The notes under the pieces were generated by a model, which made no database searches, was not told the origin of the DNA, and saw nothing but the letters and a program-made list of their open reading frames with translations. Positions 54,784 through 64,000 of a stretch of 64,000 bases of DNA are shown here, one piece after another (position 1 is the stretch's first letter; each line of letters begins with the position of its first letter). The position numbers and the translations under genes are program-made. The stretch comes from Pyropia yezoensis (Eukaryota; Rhodophyta; Bangiophyceae; Bangiales; Bangiaceae), in contig CM020619.1 of assembly GCA_009829735.1 (NCBI GenBank), positions 5,162,083 through 5,226,082 of the forward strand. Reading direction: 5' to 3'.

Positions 54784-56064
54784 ATGGCGCCTGCCTTTGT
54801 AGGCCCGCTGCTGGCGCCGTTTGCGCCCATCGCTGCCAGCCGACGGCGATGGGGCTGTGGCCCGCCGAGCCGACGCACCGCAGCGGGCATTGCCCCCACC
54901 GCCCCTGTCGCGGCACCACTGTCGAGACGCGCCCGCCCTCCCCCTCCTGTGTCTGCAGCTGCGCCCCCTCCCCCTGGTGGCCCATCTGGTGAAGAGGAGC
55001 CGGAAACCCCCCTGGACGCTGCCGCCGAAGTGGCCGCCGAAGCAGCCGCGGCGGCCGCTGCGGCCGTCGTGCCGTCTGCGGCGGCGGTGGCGGCAGGGGT
55101 ACCCGCGCCGGTGTCCACGACTCCCCCCCCCTCGGGGTCGCAGCCGACCCCCCCCTCGGCGTCGCGGGTGGTCGTCTCGGTGGGCAGTGGCATCCAACTG
55201 GCCTACTGCGCGGTCTACGCGGGGATGGCGGCGTACGTGGCGACCGCCGCCGCGCCAGCGTTGGCGGCCGCTCTCTCCGCCGCGCCCCCCGGGGTAGGCA
55301 TGGCGGGCGCAGCGCCATCGGTGCTGGCCTCGTCGGGCGGTGTGGTCGCCACGTTTGGCGCCGTCCTCGTTTCCCAGGCGCTGGGCTTTGGCATCACCGG
55401 CGTCGGCAGCGCGGTGGGGGAGGGCGATACCCTCGGCCGCCTCAACCGGCTGCGGTACGTCTTCCACGCCGCCGCCCCCGCCATGATCCCCGTTGTTTAC
55501 GCCGTGGCCCTCCGCTGTGGGCTGCCCGCGTGGGGGACGGGCGGCGGTGCGGGCGGCGGGCTGTCGGCGTCTACCCTCCTGACCGGCCACTGGGCGGTGG
55601 CGGCGGTGCTGGCGGCGTTGACCCTCCTCGCGGCCATCCGCGTGGAGCTGACGCCGCTCCGTGCGTTTGGGGTCCTCCGCTACGTGGTACCGGGCGAGGG
55701 CGAAACGCCCGGCGCGACGCTCGTGGGCGGGCCCGGTGGCCGGCGGCGGTCGGGCGCGACGACGGCGGCGGCGGCGGGCGCCCAGTCGCCACGCGCGCGC
55801 GCATCGACGGCGGCGCGGCGGGCGCTCGCTTTTCCCGCCGTCGCGACGGTGGGCTACTCGGGGCTGCTGGGGGTGGTGGCGCTCGCGTCGGGCGGGGGGT
55901 GGTCGGCGCTTCCGCTGGTGGTGGGGGCTGTGGCGGCGGTGGCGGCGCAGGGCACCACCCGCCGTGGCTCTGTCGCGTTTTGGTTGGTTGGGAATGCCGC
56001 CGAGCTTGCATACTTGGGGGGGGTCCTCTGCGCGGCACACCTGAGCGGGGGGTTCTTTTTGTAG
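54784..56064 (+). CDS. Polytopic membrane protein, probably plastid-targeted
   Basis: 426 aa. The start at 54784 (gttATGG) follows a C/T-rich flank. Residues 1-60 look like a transit peptide (MAPAFVGPLLAPFAPIAASR, no acidic residue until about 69), followed by a Pro/Ala-rich linker with EEEPETP. About seven hydrophobic segments follow: roughly 135-165, 175-210, 225-246, 265-287, 350-372, 373-391 and 396-426, with basic loops between (RRRSGATT, RARASTAARR). Motifs such as GFGITGVGSAVGEGDTLGRL and FWLVGNAAELAYLGGVLCAA look conserved, but I recognise no family. The frame is intact and intronless. Function unknown; a plastid envelope or thylakoid location is inferred from the N terminus only. Confidence 0.75.
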   Translation: MAPAFVGPLLAPFAPIAASRRRWGCGPPSRRTAAGIAPTAPVAAPLSRRARPPPPVSAAAPPPPGGPSGEEEPETPLDAAAEVAAEAAAAAAAAVVPSAAAVAAGVPAPVSTTPPPSGSQPTPPSASRVVVSVGSGIQLAYCAVYAGMAAYVATAAAPALAAALSAAPPGVGMAGAAPSVLASSGGVVATFGAVLVSQALGFGITGVGSAVGEGDTLGRLNRLRYVFHAAAPAMIPVVYAVALRCGLPAWGTGGGAGGGLSASTLLTGHWAVAAVLAALTLLAAIRVELTPLRAFGVLRYVVPGEGETPGATLVGGPGGRRRSGATTAAAAGAQSPRARASTAARRALAFPAVATVGYSGLLGVVALASGGGWSALPLVVGAVAAVAAQGTTRRGSVAFWLVGNAAELAYLGGVLCAAHLSGGFFL

Positions 56065-56875
56065 GGGTGGGGGTTGGCGTAGATGCGGGGGACCAGGGTG
56101 CGCAAGGGGGAAACGGGCAGCGGGCAACGGGGCCGTTTTGAGCAACATACCGTTTAGAGCAACATGGGGGACGACGAGGGGGGGGACGTGGTTTATGAGG
56201 CAAAGGGGGCTGCATGAGGCCAAGCAGGCGCTTTTATTTCTTCGCCTCGGATGTTGGGCCAGCACCGAGCAAGGCAGGGGGGGGGGTTGGCTGCGCAGGC
56301 AGCTCGCCACCATGCGGGCCGCGCCCTGGAGCGGTCTTGTCGACCGCAACGGGTGGTCGCCATCACACCAAGGGACTAAGGGACCGCGCCACGCCAGATC
56401 AACTCCGCCGCAGTGTGCGGAGGGTCAAGCCGACGTGGGCGTCGCGTAGCCGCGCTTATTGGCAACAGGGCGAGAAGCACCGTGGTGCTCAGTAGAAACG
56501 CCACGCCACGCCGTACGAGGTGATGGGGCAGGTCCCAGAGGGGCGAGTGCACGAACGAGGTAGTCGCCGACCAGCGGAGGCGGCTCGAGAAACACAGTCT
56601 GCTCGACTGATGCGCTGAGTCACGAGCAGGGCAGCGTGGCGCGACCACCACCTGCGACGGGGCCGCAGAGCGGCGCAAAAATGCAGCAACTCAGGGGGCC
56701 AAGACTGGCATCCGACGACGAAACGACCACACATATGCCGGAGAGGTATCCCGGCGCACCATGCTGCTGCTTCGCCTCGAGCAAAGGGTCCATCACAACC
56801 ACACATGGTGGCAAAGCCGCCGCGCGGCTTCGGATGCCGCCGGCTCGGCGTTGCCGCGTCCGCTGCCGCCTTCAT
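56065..56875. other. Convergent spacer before topoisomerase VI A
   Basis: 811 bp of moderate GC. A short repeat of GAGCAACAT occurs near 56137 and 56155. No gene or RNA is recognised. It should hold the 3' UTRs of the two converging genes. Confidence 0.5.
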
Positions 56876-58585
56876 TTAAATCCAGTCGCCAGCCTGCAGC
56901 TTTTGCGGCAGATACACCTCGGTGATGAACTGGAAACCAAAGTGGGTGAGCACCTGGATCTCTGCCTTCTCCTTCGTGTTGACCATCGTCTCCAGTTCAG
57001 CAACCCACGCTGGGTTCTTGGTGATAAACTCCTCCTTGAGCAGCGACTTGCCAGTCTCAATATCGCTGGCCGTCATGGGCAGCCGGCACTGTTCGGGAAT
57101 GTTAAACTTTTCCAGGTCCGACGGGCGGACACCGAGCCACTTGATGTCAGGGGTGGTGAGGTTGGCCGAGTCGTAGCTCATGCTCTTGGAGCCCGACATG
57201 TACACAGAGAGAATCTTGAGGCCGTACGGGTCAGCGTCCACCAGGCCGAGAATAGGGATGTGCAGCTGGTCGCGCAACCGCCTCAAAAACAGGCGGGTGG
57301 CAACATCTGGCTGGCCCTTGCCCGTCACCATGATGCAAGGGTACTTGTTGTAGAAGCGGTCCTCAGAAAGACGCGTGAACGCGGCGTTCTTCTCCACCAG
57401 CAGAATAAACTCGGCGTCCGACTCAATCTCGGTGATCTGGTCGATGTAGGGGGGGATGGCCTTGCCACCGACACCCATCTTGGTGCAATCGATAAAGTCA
57501 CCGGCCTCCCGGAAGCTCACGCGCCCAATGACAACACCCTGCAGCGAGAACAGACGGATACCAACAGAAAAGAAGCCACAAGAAAAAGAAGCCACGCGCG
57601 ACGAAGCGAAGACAATACAGCAAAACAACCAGAATCCAGCTGTCAATGCCAACAGCCCCCAAATACCACCTGCTGGGGTTGTTTCTCACAACAACGCTCA
57701 AACAGCCCACAGGGGATTGCTGCCGACAACAACCCCCATACAGCCCCTGCAGGGGACTGTTGCACGATCCCGCTACAAACCTGCCGCCAGGTTCCCTGAC
57801 GCCGCGCCGCTCAGTTCCGCCACCTACAACCGGCTCCCAGGTACGGGACAAATCCAGCACGACGCACGGAGGCCAGAAAGCTCACACCCCACCCCCATCC
57901 CCACTCCACATCAGTCCCACCACCCCGCCACCGGCTGCACGTACCTTATCAGAGGCCACCACTGCCAGCGACGTGCGGGTGCACCCCACAATACACGCGA
58001 TGTCATTGAGCACGGCGTCACTCTCATCCTGGGTGGTAAACAGGTTGGGGTCGGCGTAGAAGAGGTCACGCTTGGACGTGTGGATATTCTTCCGCAGCAG
58101 CTGGTGCACCAGCTGCATGACGCGCGTGGTGATGACCGCCTTGCGGACGGTCGAGGCGTTGGCAAACGCCCGCTGAGACACCCGGTCCTTGAGAACAATC
58201 CGGTCCAGCGCCTCGACGTACATGTGGTTGGCCGTCGACCGGTCGGGGACGGTGTAGGAAAAGCCGTTGCCGGCAAGGATGGTGGCTACCACATCGGAGA
58301 AGATGCCCTCGATAATCAAGGCCGCATCGGCGGGCGCGAGCTCCCGCACCTCTTTGGTCACGTTGGGCAGGTTCAGGTCCGCGAGCGTCAGCTCCCGGCC
58401 GCCGCCCCCCCCCCCGCCGCCGCCGCCCCCGCCTGCAGCCACCACCTCCATGCCCCCCGCAGGGCCGCCGGCCGACGCCCCCCCCGCCCCCCCCCCCGCC
58501 ACGGCCGCCCCCCCCACCCGGCCACGCGCCGACCCCGCCGCCCGCAGCGCCCGCACCGCGGCCATCACGTCGTCAATGCGCACGT

Positions 58586-58619
<34 letters not shown>

Positions 58620-58692
58620 ACGCGCCTTGGTCGCCCGCGGCCGCCGCGCGGGGGCGCCGCCGCCGCCGCCCGCCTTGGCCGCCGCCGCCGCG

Positions 58693-58729
<37 letters not shown>

Positions 58730-58766
58730 GCTTGGCCGGCGCCTTGCCCTTGCCGCGCGGCGGCAT
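56876..58766 (-). CDS. TOP6A: DNA topoisomerase VI subunit A (SPO11-3-like), two exons
   Basis: 494 aa: exon 1 is 58766-57945 (274 aa), exon 2 is 57538-56876 (220 aa). It is the catalytic subunit of the type IIB topoisomerase that decatenates DNA during endoreduplication in plants. After a basic Ala-rich tail (residues 1-130) come the winged-helix domain with the catalytic Tyr at about 237 ([12 protein letters not shown]), [20 protein letters not shown], and the Toprim fold: [10 protein letters not shown] (Glu 323), [13 protein letters not shown] (Asp 375 and 377) and the [20 protein letters not shown] block. The end, [12 protein letters not shown], matches the plant SPO11-3 terminus. That identifies it as TOP6A rather than the meiotic SPO11-1/2. 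The long C-terminal similarity argues for function. It needs a B subunit (GHKL ATPase), which is not in this window. Start ATG 58766 lies in ggcATGC and follows a pyrimidine-rich leader. Confidence 0.95.
57539..57944 (-). other. Phase-0 intron of TOP6A
   Basis: 406 bp. The donor GTACGT comes right after the codons for ASDK and the acceptor CTGCAG right before GVVIGR. Both sides match the continuous family sequence, so the limits are secure. The intron has lower GC and internal near-repeats of a motif like CCCCTGCAGGGGCTG / AATCCCCTGTGGGCTG / AACCCCAGCAGG spaced 45-60 bp. Confidence 0.93.
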
Positions 58767-58880
58767 GACGGCGTGCTGGGGGGGAGAGGCGGCGGCGGGG
58801 CGCGGCCGCAGGTGCACACACGCCAGACGGGGAGAAGAAAAAAAAAAAGGGGGGGGGGAGGCGTGCACACTGGGCAGGGT
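58767..58880 (-). promoter_or_regulatory. Pyrimidine-rich leader of TOP6A
   Basis: On the minus strand it contains C runs and T10 (plus: gaagaaaaaaaaaaggggg) just before the ATG, like the other leaders. Confidence 0.4.
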
Positions 58881-58981
58881 GTGGCTTGGACGCCCCAGGC
58901 AGAGCACCACGCGAACAGGCGGGGGGGCGCGGTTGGATGGTGGACGACGCGGCAAAGTGGCGCGGGTGGCTCCGGACCTAG

Positions 58982-60264
58982 CTAGTGTCTATTCTACTGA
59001 CAGCATCATTTGATCCTAAAAGGATCAAATGATCCTCTTTTTCACCCCCTGTTTACTCTTACTTCCCGACGTCGCCTGCTCGTTTTGACCACAGAAATGG
59101 ACTCAGCGGTGGCGGGTTACCCTCGGGCGAGCTTGAGAGCATCTCATTCAAAGGAGAACACATGGTCAGGCGAGCTTTTGTGCGCGCTTCTGCGTCACGC
59201 CAACGGACGTGAACGGACCTCCGGTGCGCCCCATGAGCACGGCAACCGCCCCCACCGCCCTCCGTCGCGTTCTCGCACTGCTCTCAACTGGATGCGTCCC
59301 CCGCCCTCTCCCCCCCTCCCCCACCCCTGCTCTGCTTTCCCTCGCACCCCCCTCGGACCTCCCTTTCCCCTACTCCCCCCGCTTCCCCCCCTCCATGTAA
59401 ACCTGCCTCGTTTTCTTTGTGGTCGGCACCAGCGGTAGCGGGCGCAGCAGCGGCAGCGTCCGCGGCAGTGGCTGCGGCGGCGGCGGTGGCGGTGGCGGCG
59501 GCACCAGCAGCGGCGGCGGCGGTGTCGGCGGTGGTCCCCCCCCCTCCCCACGGGGGGGCCTCCGCTCCCGCGGGGCGCTGCTGGTGGGGGCGCGTTCGCC
59601 CGGCGCCGTCGTCGGCATTTTGGTGCCCGCCATTGTCTGCTGCCGCCGGCGCGGCCGCCGACCACAGGGGCGGCGGCGGCCGCGGTGGCCGCACCCCCGT
59701 CGCGGCAGCGGCGCGGTGCGGAGACGCGGCGCGGCCGTGGCGGGCCGGGGAGCGGGTTGTGGGGGGCGCAGGGCGACTGCGTCTGCGACGGCCGCCGCTG
59801 CGGCCGTACCCTCCCACGCGTTCAGGCAGTCGTCATGGGCACGGGCGGAGGGGGGTTCCGCTCGCACCCCAACCGCGCGCGCGGCGGCGGGCAGCCGCGG
59901 CGGTGGGGCGGGAGGCGGCTGCTCGCGCTGCTCCCGCCCGCTGCCCCACCGCCCCGCACAGGGGCGCGGGGGCAGGTCCTACTTGCGGTGGCGCGTCGCT
60001 GCCCTGCCCTTCTCCTCCCCCTCCCCTCTCCCTCGTCAAAAAGATTCTGGTCGCGGGGCAGTGGCGGCTCGTCAGCTTCATGATGAGCTATAGAGCACTC
60101 TGTTCCTCCGTCTTTTCTGGACGTGAACAGGACCAGAGTGACTTCATAGGTACCAAAAAAGCCCAATCGTGCTCTCAGGTGCCGCAAACGGCGATTTCTG
60201 AGAGGATCAAATGATCCTCGCGCGAGGATCATTTGATCCTTTGGCACAGTAGAATAGACACTAG
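58982..60264. mobile_element. 1.28-kb element with terminal inverted repeats and subterminal palindromes
   Basis: The ends are an 18-bp perfect inverted repeat, CTAGTGTCTATTCTACTG at 58982-58999 and its complement at 60247-60264. CTAG, or TA inside it, may be the target duplication. Just inside each end are nested palindromes of one motif: CATTTGATCCT...AGGATCAAATGATCC on the left (59008-59035) and AGGATCAAATGATCCTC, a GCGCGC centre, then GAGGATCATTTGATCCT on the right (about 60203-60240). The interior is GC-rich. A plus frame (about 59417-60214) runs into the right palindrome (SFMMSYRALCSSVFSGREQD), but no transposase is recognised. It is likely non-autonomous. It begins 216 bp upstream of the TOP6A ATG. 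Confidence 0.75.
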
Positions 60265-60839
60265 AGCAGGGACGCGCGCGTAGAGACGCCAGAGGCTGGG
60301 AGCACGGCGACGCTCCTGCGCACCCCTGTCAATTGAGCGGCATTGGATTACCAATCCCACTCCAAAGCTCTTCAGTCGTCGCCAAACGAGCTTCATCATT
60401 ACCAAATGGTTTTGGACAAATCCACATGGCTGCGGACGACTCTGTGTGTGCTGCCAATCTACACAAGAATGAACGACCGCACCCACTGTACTGTACAGTG
60501 TGATCTGTACAATACAGTACACGCAGCGGTCTGGCCAAGCGAGAACGTCACGTTCACCCCCCCCCCCCCCGCCCCCCCCGCGCGCGCACTCGACGGCGTG
60601 TGGCACCCACGACAGCCCAGACGCGGGCGGCCCACACGGTTCGTTGCAAAGCGCCCGCCCCACACAGATCCCCCCCCCGCTCTCCCCCCCCCACCCCAGC
60701 CCACAAGCCGGGCGGTACGAGTCACCCCGCCACGCCATGGCACAGGCAGAGGCCCCCCCCCCCCACACGCCGGGACAGAGAGACGGGACACTGGCGAGCG
60801 GCACCACCGGCGTACTGTACGGTACTGTACATACATAGA
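60265..60839. other. Intergenic spacer
   Basis: Lower GC with two clusters of TACTGTAC/GTACAGT motifs (60486-60520 and 60811-60832) and C runs near 60556-60580. No gene is seen. Confidence 0.5.
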
Positions 60840-61884
60840 TACCCCGCCCCCCCCCCCCTCCTCCCCCTCCTCCCCCTCCTCCCCCCACCCTACCAAGCGG
60901 CGCACCACCCCCCCCAACCCTCTCCCCCACCCCCCACCGCGGTGTGGACCGGCCACCCTGCCGCCACCGGCTCTCGCCTCTCGCTCCCACCCCCCCCCCC
61001 CCCCTCCCCCCCCCCCCCCGCACCCGTCCACAAGCGCGGCCGCCACCGCCACCGCCACCGCCTCCCCCCCCCCACCACCCCACCCACCGCCACCTCTGTT
61101 TGACCCACCCCGCCCCCCCCCCCCCCGCTCAACTGCTCCCGGCGACGCCCACGCAGCCGGGGTTGCTACCCCCCGTCCCCCCCCCCCCCCCCCCCCCCTC
61201 CTCCTCCTCCGCCTCCCTCGTTGACGCTGTGTCCCGCCTCGTCTGCCCCTCCTGCCTGGCGCGGCTGGCCGGCGCGGCTGGCGAGTGGCCCCCCGCCCAG
61301 GGCCCCCCCCCACCCCCCCCCCCCGCCCCCCCCCCCAGCTGTCGACCACCGCCGCCGCCGTGCCGCAGCGGCCGCTGTCCCGCCGCCCGCTTTGGTCCGC
61401 CCGCTACCCACCCCCCCCCCCACCCCCCCACCCGCGCGCGCGCTCATTGCCACCACCACCCCACCCCCCGCCCATTCCCCCTGTCCCCCCCCCCCCCCCC
61501 CCCCCCGTCCCCCAACCCCGCGCCTCTCCCCGTCCCCCCCCCCCCCCCCCCCCCCCGCCGCGCGCCCTACCCTCCCCCCACCTCCCGACCCGTTGCGCTC
61601 CGCGCATCCCCCCACCCTTCATCCCCTCCCCCATCGCCGCTCGTTCCCCTTCCCACCCATCCCCTCCATCGCCGTTCGTTCCCCCTTCCTCCCCCCCCCC
61701 CCCCACTTCCGCTCGGCCCTCCCCCCTCATCCTCGACTAGACACTCCCTCCCGCCCCCCCCCCTCTCTCTTCCCCTCTCCCAAGCCACCGCTCTCCACCC
61801 GCCCTCCTCCGCCACCGCCGCTGCGTCCACCCCACCCCACCCCACCCCACTCCACCTCACCCCACCCCACCCCCCCCACCCGCC
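60840..61884 (+). promoter_or_regulatory. 1-kb C-rich leader/promoter of the AlkB-like gene
   Basis: Almost pure C with T and A on the coding strand for 1 kb, with many C runs of 10-24, and ending in (CCCCA)n directly before cgccATGG at 61885. Frames open through it are meaningless Pro-rich translations. It is the most extreme of the leaders in the window. Confidence 0.5.
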
Positions 61885-62351
61885 ATGGGCCTCGGCCCCC
61901 GCCCCGGGGGCGCCCCCCGCCGGCGCTCCCCCGCCGAGTGGCTCGCCGCCCTCCGCCCATCCCGCCGGCGGCAGCGCCGTGCCGCTGCCGCCGCTGGGGC
62001 CACCACCCCCACCACCACCACCACCACCGCCGCCGTCACCGCCACCGCCACCGCCACCGCCACCGCCACCAGCGCCAACCCCAACCCCCCCCCCCCCCCC
62101 GCCCACCACGGGGGGCGGCCGCGGCGGCGGCCGCGGCGGCCGCCGCCGCCGACTTTGCCGCCGACTTGCCCCCCTGGTCGGCGGGCGCGCCGCCAGATGC
62201 GCCCCGACGGCCGCCGCCGCGGCGGCCGGCACGGCCGCTGCCGCGGCCACCCTCCCCGGCGGGGCTGCTGGCGGTGGCGGCGGCGGCGGGGGGGGGGTGC
62301 GGGGTGGGGCGCCCGCCACCCGCGGGGGGGGGGGGGGGGGAGGGCGCCGCC

Positions 62352-62383
<32 letters not shown>

Positions 62384-63691
62384 TCCCCCACCGGCGCTGG
62401 CTGCCGCCTGGGACGCTGCGGGCGCTGCGGGCGGCGCCCCCACGGCGGCCGCCGCCGTCGGGGCGGGCCGGCCGGCGGTGGGGGTGGCCGCCGCGACGCC
62501 GGCGTCCCCGGCCGCCGCTGCCGCCGTCGCCGTCCCCCCCCCGCCTGCCGACGTCCGCCGCCGTGGGATGGTCGCCGCCGCCCCCCGCGCCCGCCCCCGT
62601 CGTCCGCCCCCGTCGGGGCTGTCCTCCCCTGCACTGCTGGGCACCGCCGCCGCCACCGCCGGGGGAGGGCCCGCCACGGCGGCAGCGGCGGGGGGGCGGT
62701 GGGACGACGGCGGCCACGGCCACCCCACCGGCGGCCACGCGCACGCCCACCCCGACGACGACCGGCGGCTGGACTGGGGGGGGGGGGTGGCGGCGGCGGC
62801 GGCGGCGGCTGTCCCCGCCAGGCGTCTGCGGTGGACGCCCCAGACTTTGGCGACGCCCCCGCCTCGCCCGTTGCCCGCCGCACCGCCAGCGCCTATGCGG
62901 CGTCGTCGGGGGGGGGGGGGCGCCCCGCGGGGCGCCCGTCCGTGCGCCGGCCCGCCATGCGGGGGGGGGGGGCTGCTGCTGCTGCTGCTGCTGCTGCTGC
63001 CGCCGCCGCCGCCGCAGCGGATGCGGCGGGTGGGGGGGGCGGGCCCACCGCGCGGCGGTGTGCGAGCGCCCACGTCGGGGGGGGCGGCGCGCTGGGCGGG
63101 CGCATCGGGTCGGGCGTGTTTGGGGGCGGGGGGGGGGGTCCCGGCGGCGGAGGCGGCGGCGGCGGCGGCGGCGGCTGGCCCCCCCGGTCGGCGTCGTCGG
63201 CGGCGACACGCCAGCTGAGCAGCCTGTCGCTGGCGTCGTTTGCGTCGTTTGCGTCGTACGCGTCGGGCGCCAGCCTCCGCTCCCTCAGCAGCTGGCGCTC
63301 CTCCTCCTCGGCGTGGTCTGACGGCGGCGGCGGCGGCGGCGGCGGCGACGGGGACGGCGGTGGCGCCCCGGTGGTGGGGGCGGGGGGCCCCCGCCTGACC
63401 GCCGACGCGGCGGACGTCCCCGGCCTGTACCTCATCCGCGACGCGATTGACGCCGCCACCGAGGCGGCGCTGCTGGCGGCGGTCGATGACGACACGGCGG
63501 CGGGGGTGCCGTGGGTGGACCGCCTGTCGCGGGAGTCGAAAAACTACGGGCCCCACTACCGCTACGCGGTGGAGGCGGCGGTGCGGCCGCGGCGGGCCCG
63601 CCCGCCGGGCAGCGACGGCGGGGCCACTGGCGGGGGGGGTGGGGGTGGCCGAAAGCCTACCCCACGGGGGGCGTCGGTAGGTGGTGGCGCC

Positions 63692-63724
<33 letters not shown>

Positions 63725-64000
63725 ACGCCCGCGGTGGCGCCCGGCCACAAGGTGCGCGTCTTTGACCCCGCCGTCCACGTGACGCCGCTCCCCCCCTATG
63801 TGGCGTCGACGCTGCTGCCGCGCCTGCAGGCGGGCATCCCCCTGCTCGCGTCCTTTGCGCCCAACCAGCTGCACGTTGCCCGCTACGACGCCCGCGCCCG
63901 CGGCCGCACCGCCCGCATTGGCGCCCACAATGACAACCGGATGGGGGAGCTGGGCGACCAGATTGTGGGGGTGTGTCTGGGCGCGCCGACGGTCATGGTG
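61885..64000 (+). CDS. AlkB-type 2-oxoglutarate/Fe(II) oxygenase, 3' end beyond window, frame broken at poly-C/G tracts
   Basis: The C-terminal half is in one clear frame from about 62822: APDFGDAPASPVARRTASAY, RPSVRRPAMRGG, SLASFASFASYASGASLRSL. The catalytic domain starts near 63413: VPGLYLIRDAIDAATEAALL, WVDRLSRESKNYGPHYRYAV, a Gly-rich insert of about 45 residues, then LLASFAPNQLHVARYDARAR and IGAHNDNRMGELGDQIVGVC. H and D of the iron-binding HxD are at 63926 and 63932. The distal His and Arg motif lies beyond 64000. The N terminus (MGLGPRPGGAPRRRSPAEWL) lies in another frame, and a middle part (WDDGGHGHPTGGHAHAHPDD) in a third. Changes at the C run 62087-62101 and the G run 62776-62787 each equal one missing base. 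Family members demethylate DNA, RNA or proteins; the substrate is not evident. Confidence 0.72.

Noticed and set aside
54478..56349. 623-codon minus-strand frame
   Set aside because: Antisense to the polytopic membrane protein; Arg/Gly-rich with no hydrophobic or domain signal.
57539..57652. N-terminal extension of the TOP6A second exon (hydrophobic start)
   Set aside because: Translation of intron sequence; the true exon begins after the CTGCAG acceptor.
61221..61884. Pro-rich frame upstream of the AlkB-like start
   Set aside because: Translation of the C-rich leader; the first plausible start is the Kozak ATG at 61885.
1..64000. tRNA, rRNA and snRNA genes
   Set aside because: No cloverleaf with B-box-like GGTTCGAATCC, no rRNA signature and no U-snRNA motif was seen on either strand by eye; a covariance-model scan was not possible.

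Overview
The window is nuclear DNA from a eukaryote with very high GC and long G or C homopolymers (one run of 41 G). Genes are sparse, and only two introns can be placed with confidence. A red alga of the Porphyra/Pyropia type fits best. The grounds are the plant-type topoisomerase VI A subunit, proteins with plastid-transit-like N termini, Ala/Pro/Gly-rich proteins and few short introns. This is inference; no organellar or rRNA marker is present.

Layout. 1-5358: two poorly resolved minus-strand coding regions, the first running off the left edge. 5359-13093: homopolymers, GGC repeats and a 3.3 kb lower-GC island without a recognisable gene. 13094-17500 (+): a large secreted mosaic protein (malectin x2, PKD-like, PA14, IPT, six-bladed propeller, IPT). 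18030-19535 (-): a membrane-anchored RING-H2 protein. 21870-22305: two copies of a 119-bp MITE. 22558-24069 (+): a plastid-targeted membrane protein. 26696-28027 (+): a secreted alpha/beta hydrolase. 30042-32261 (-): a large membrane glycoprotein. 34919-35251 (+): a small secreted protein. 37612-44108 (+): a CECR2-like DDT-domain chromatin protein in two exons. 44553-45802 (-): an F-box protein. 47847-50640 (+): a protein with two zinc ribbons. 51186-52478 (-): a secreted GH53 endo-galactanase. 54784-56064 (+): a plastid-type polytopic membrane protein. 56876-58766 (-): topoisomerase VI subunit A. 58982-60264: a 1.28 kb element with terminal inverted repeats. 61885-64000 (+): an AlkB-type 2OG-Fe(II) oxygenase cut by the right edge.

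Five convergent gene pairs end tail to tail: malectin/RING, hydrolase/glycoprotein, CECR2-like/F-box, zinc ribbon/GH53, and membrane protein/TOP6A. Four of them are 0.4-0.8 kb apart and one is 2 kb apart. Start codons are preceded by strand-specific pyrimidine-rich leaders. There are no operons. The genes do not form one pathway: they cover chromatin and DNA metabolism, ubiquitin ligation, the extracellular matrix and plastid membranes.

Two points matter for any user. First, several genes keep a coding-like sequence only if the frame changes inside a long G or C run, and nearly every change has the same sign (one base short). This looks like homopolymer under-calling rather than biology. Second, most long open frames in this DNA are GC artefacts. 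Calls were kept only where domains, Kozak-like starts, splice signals or leaders support them.
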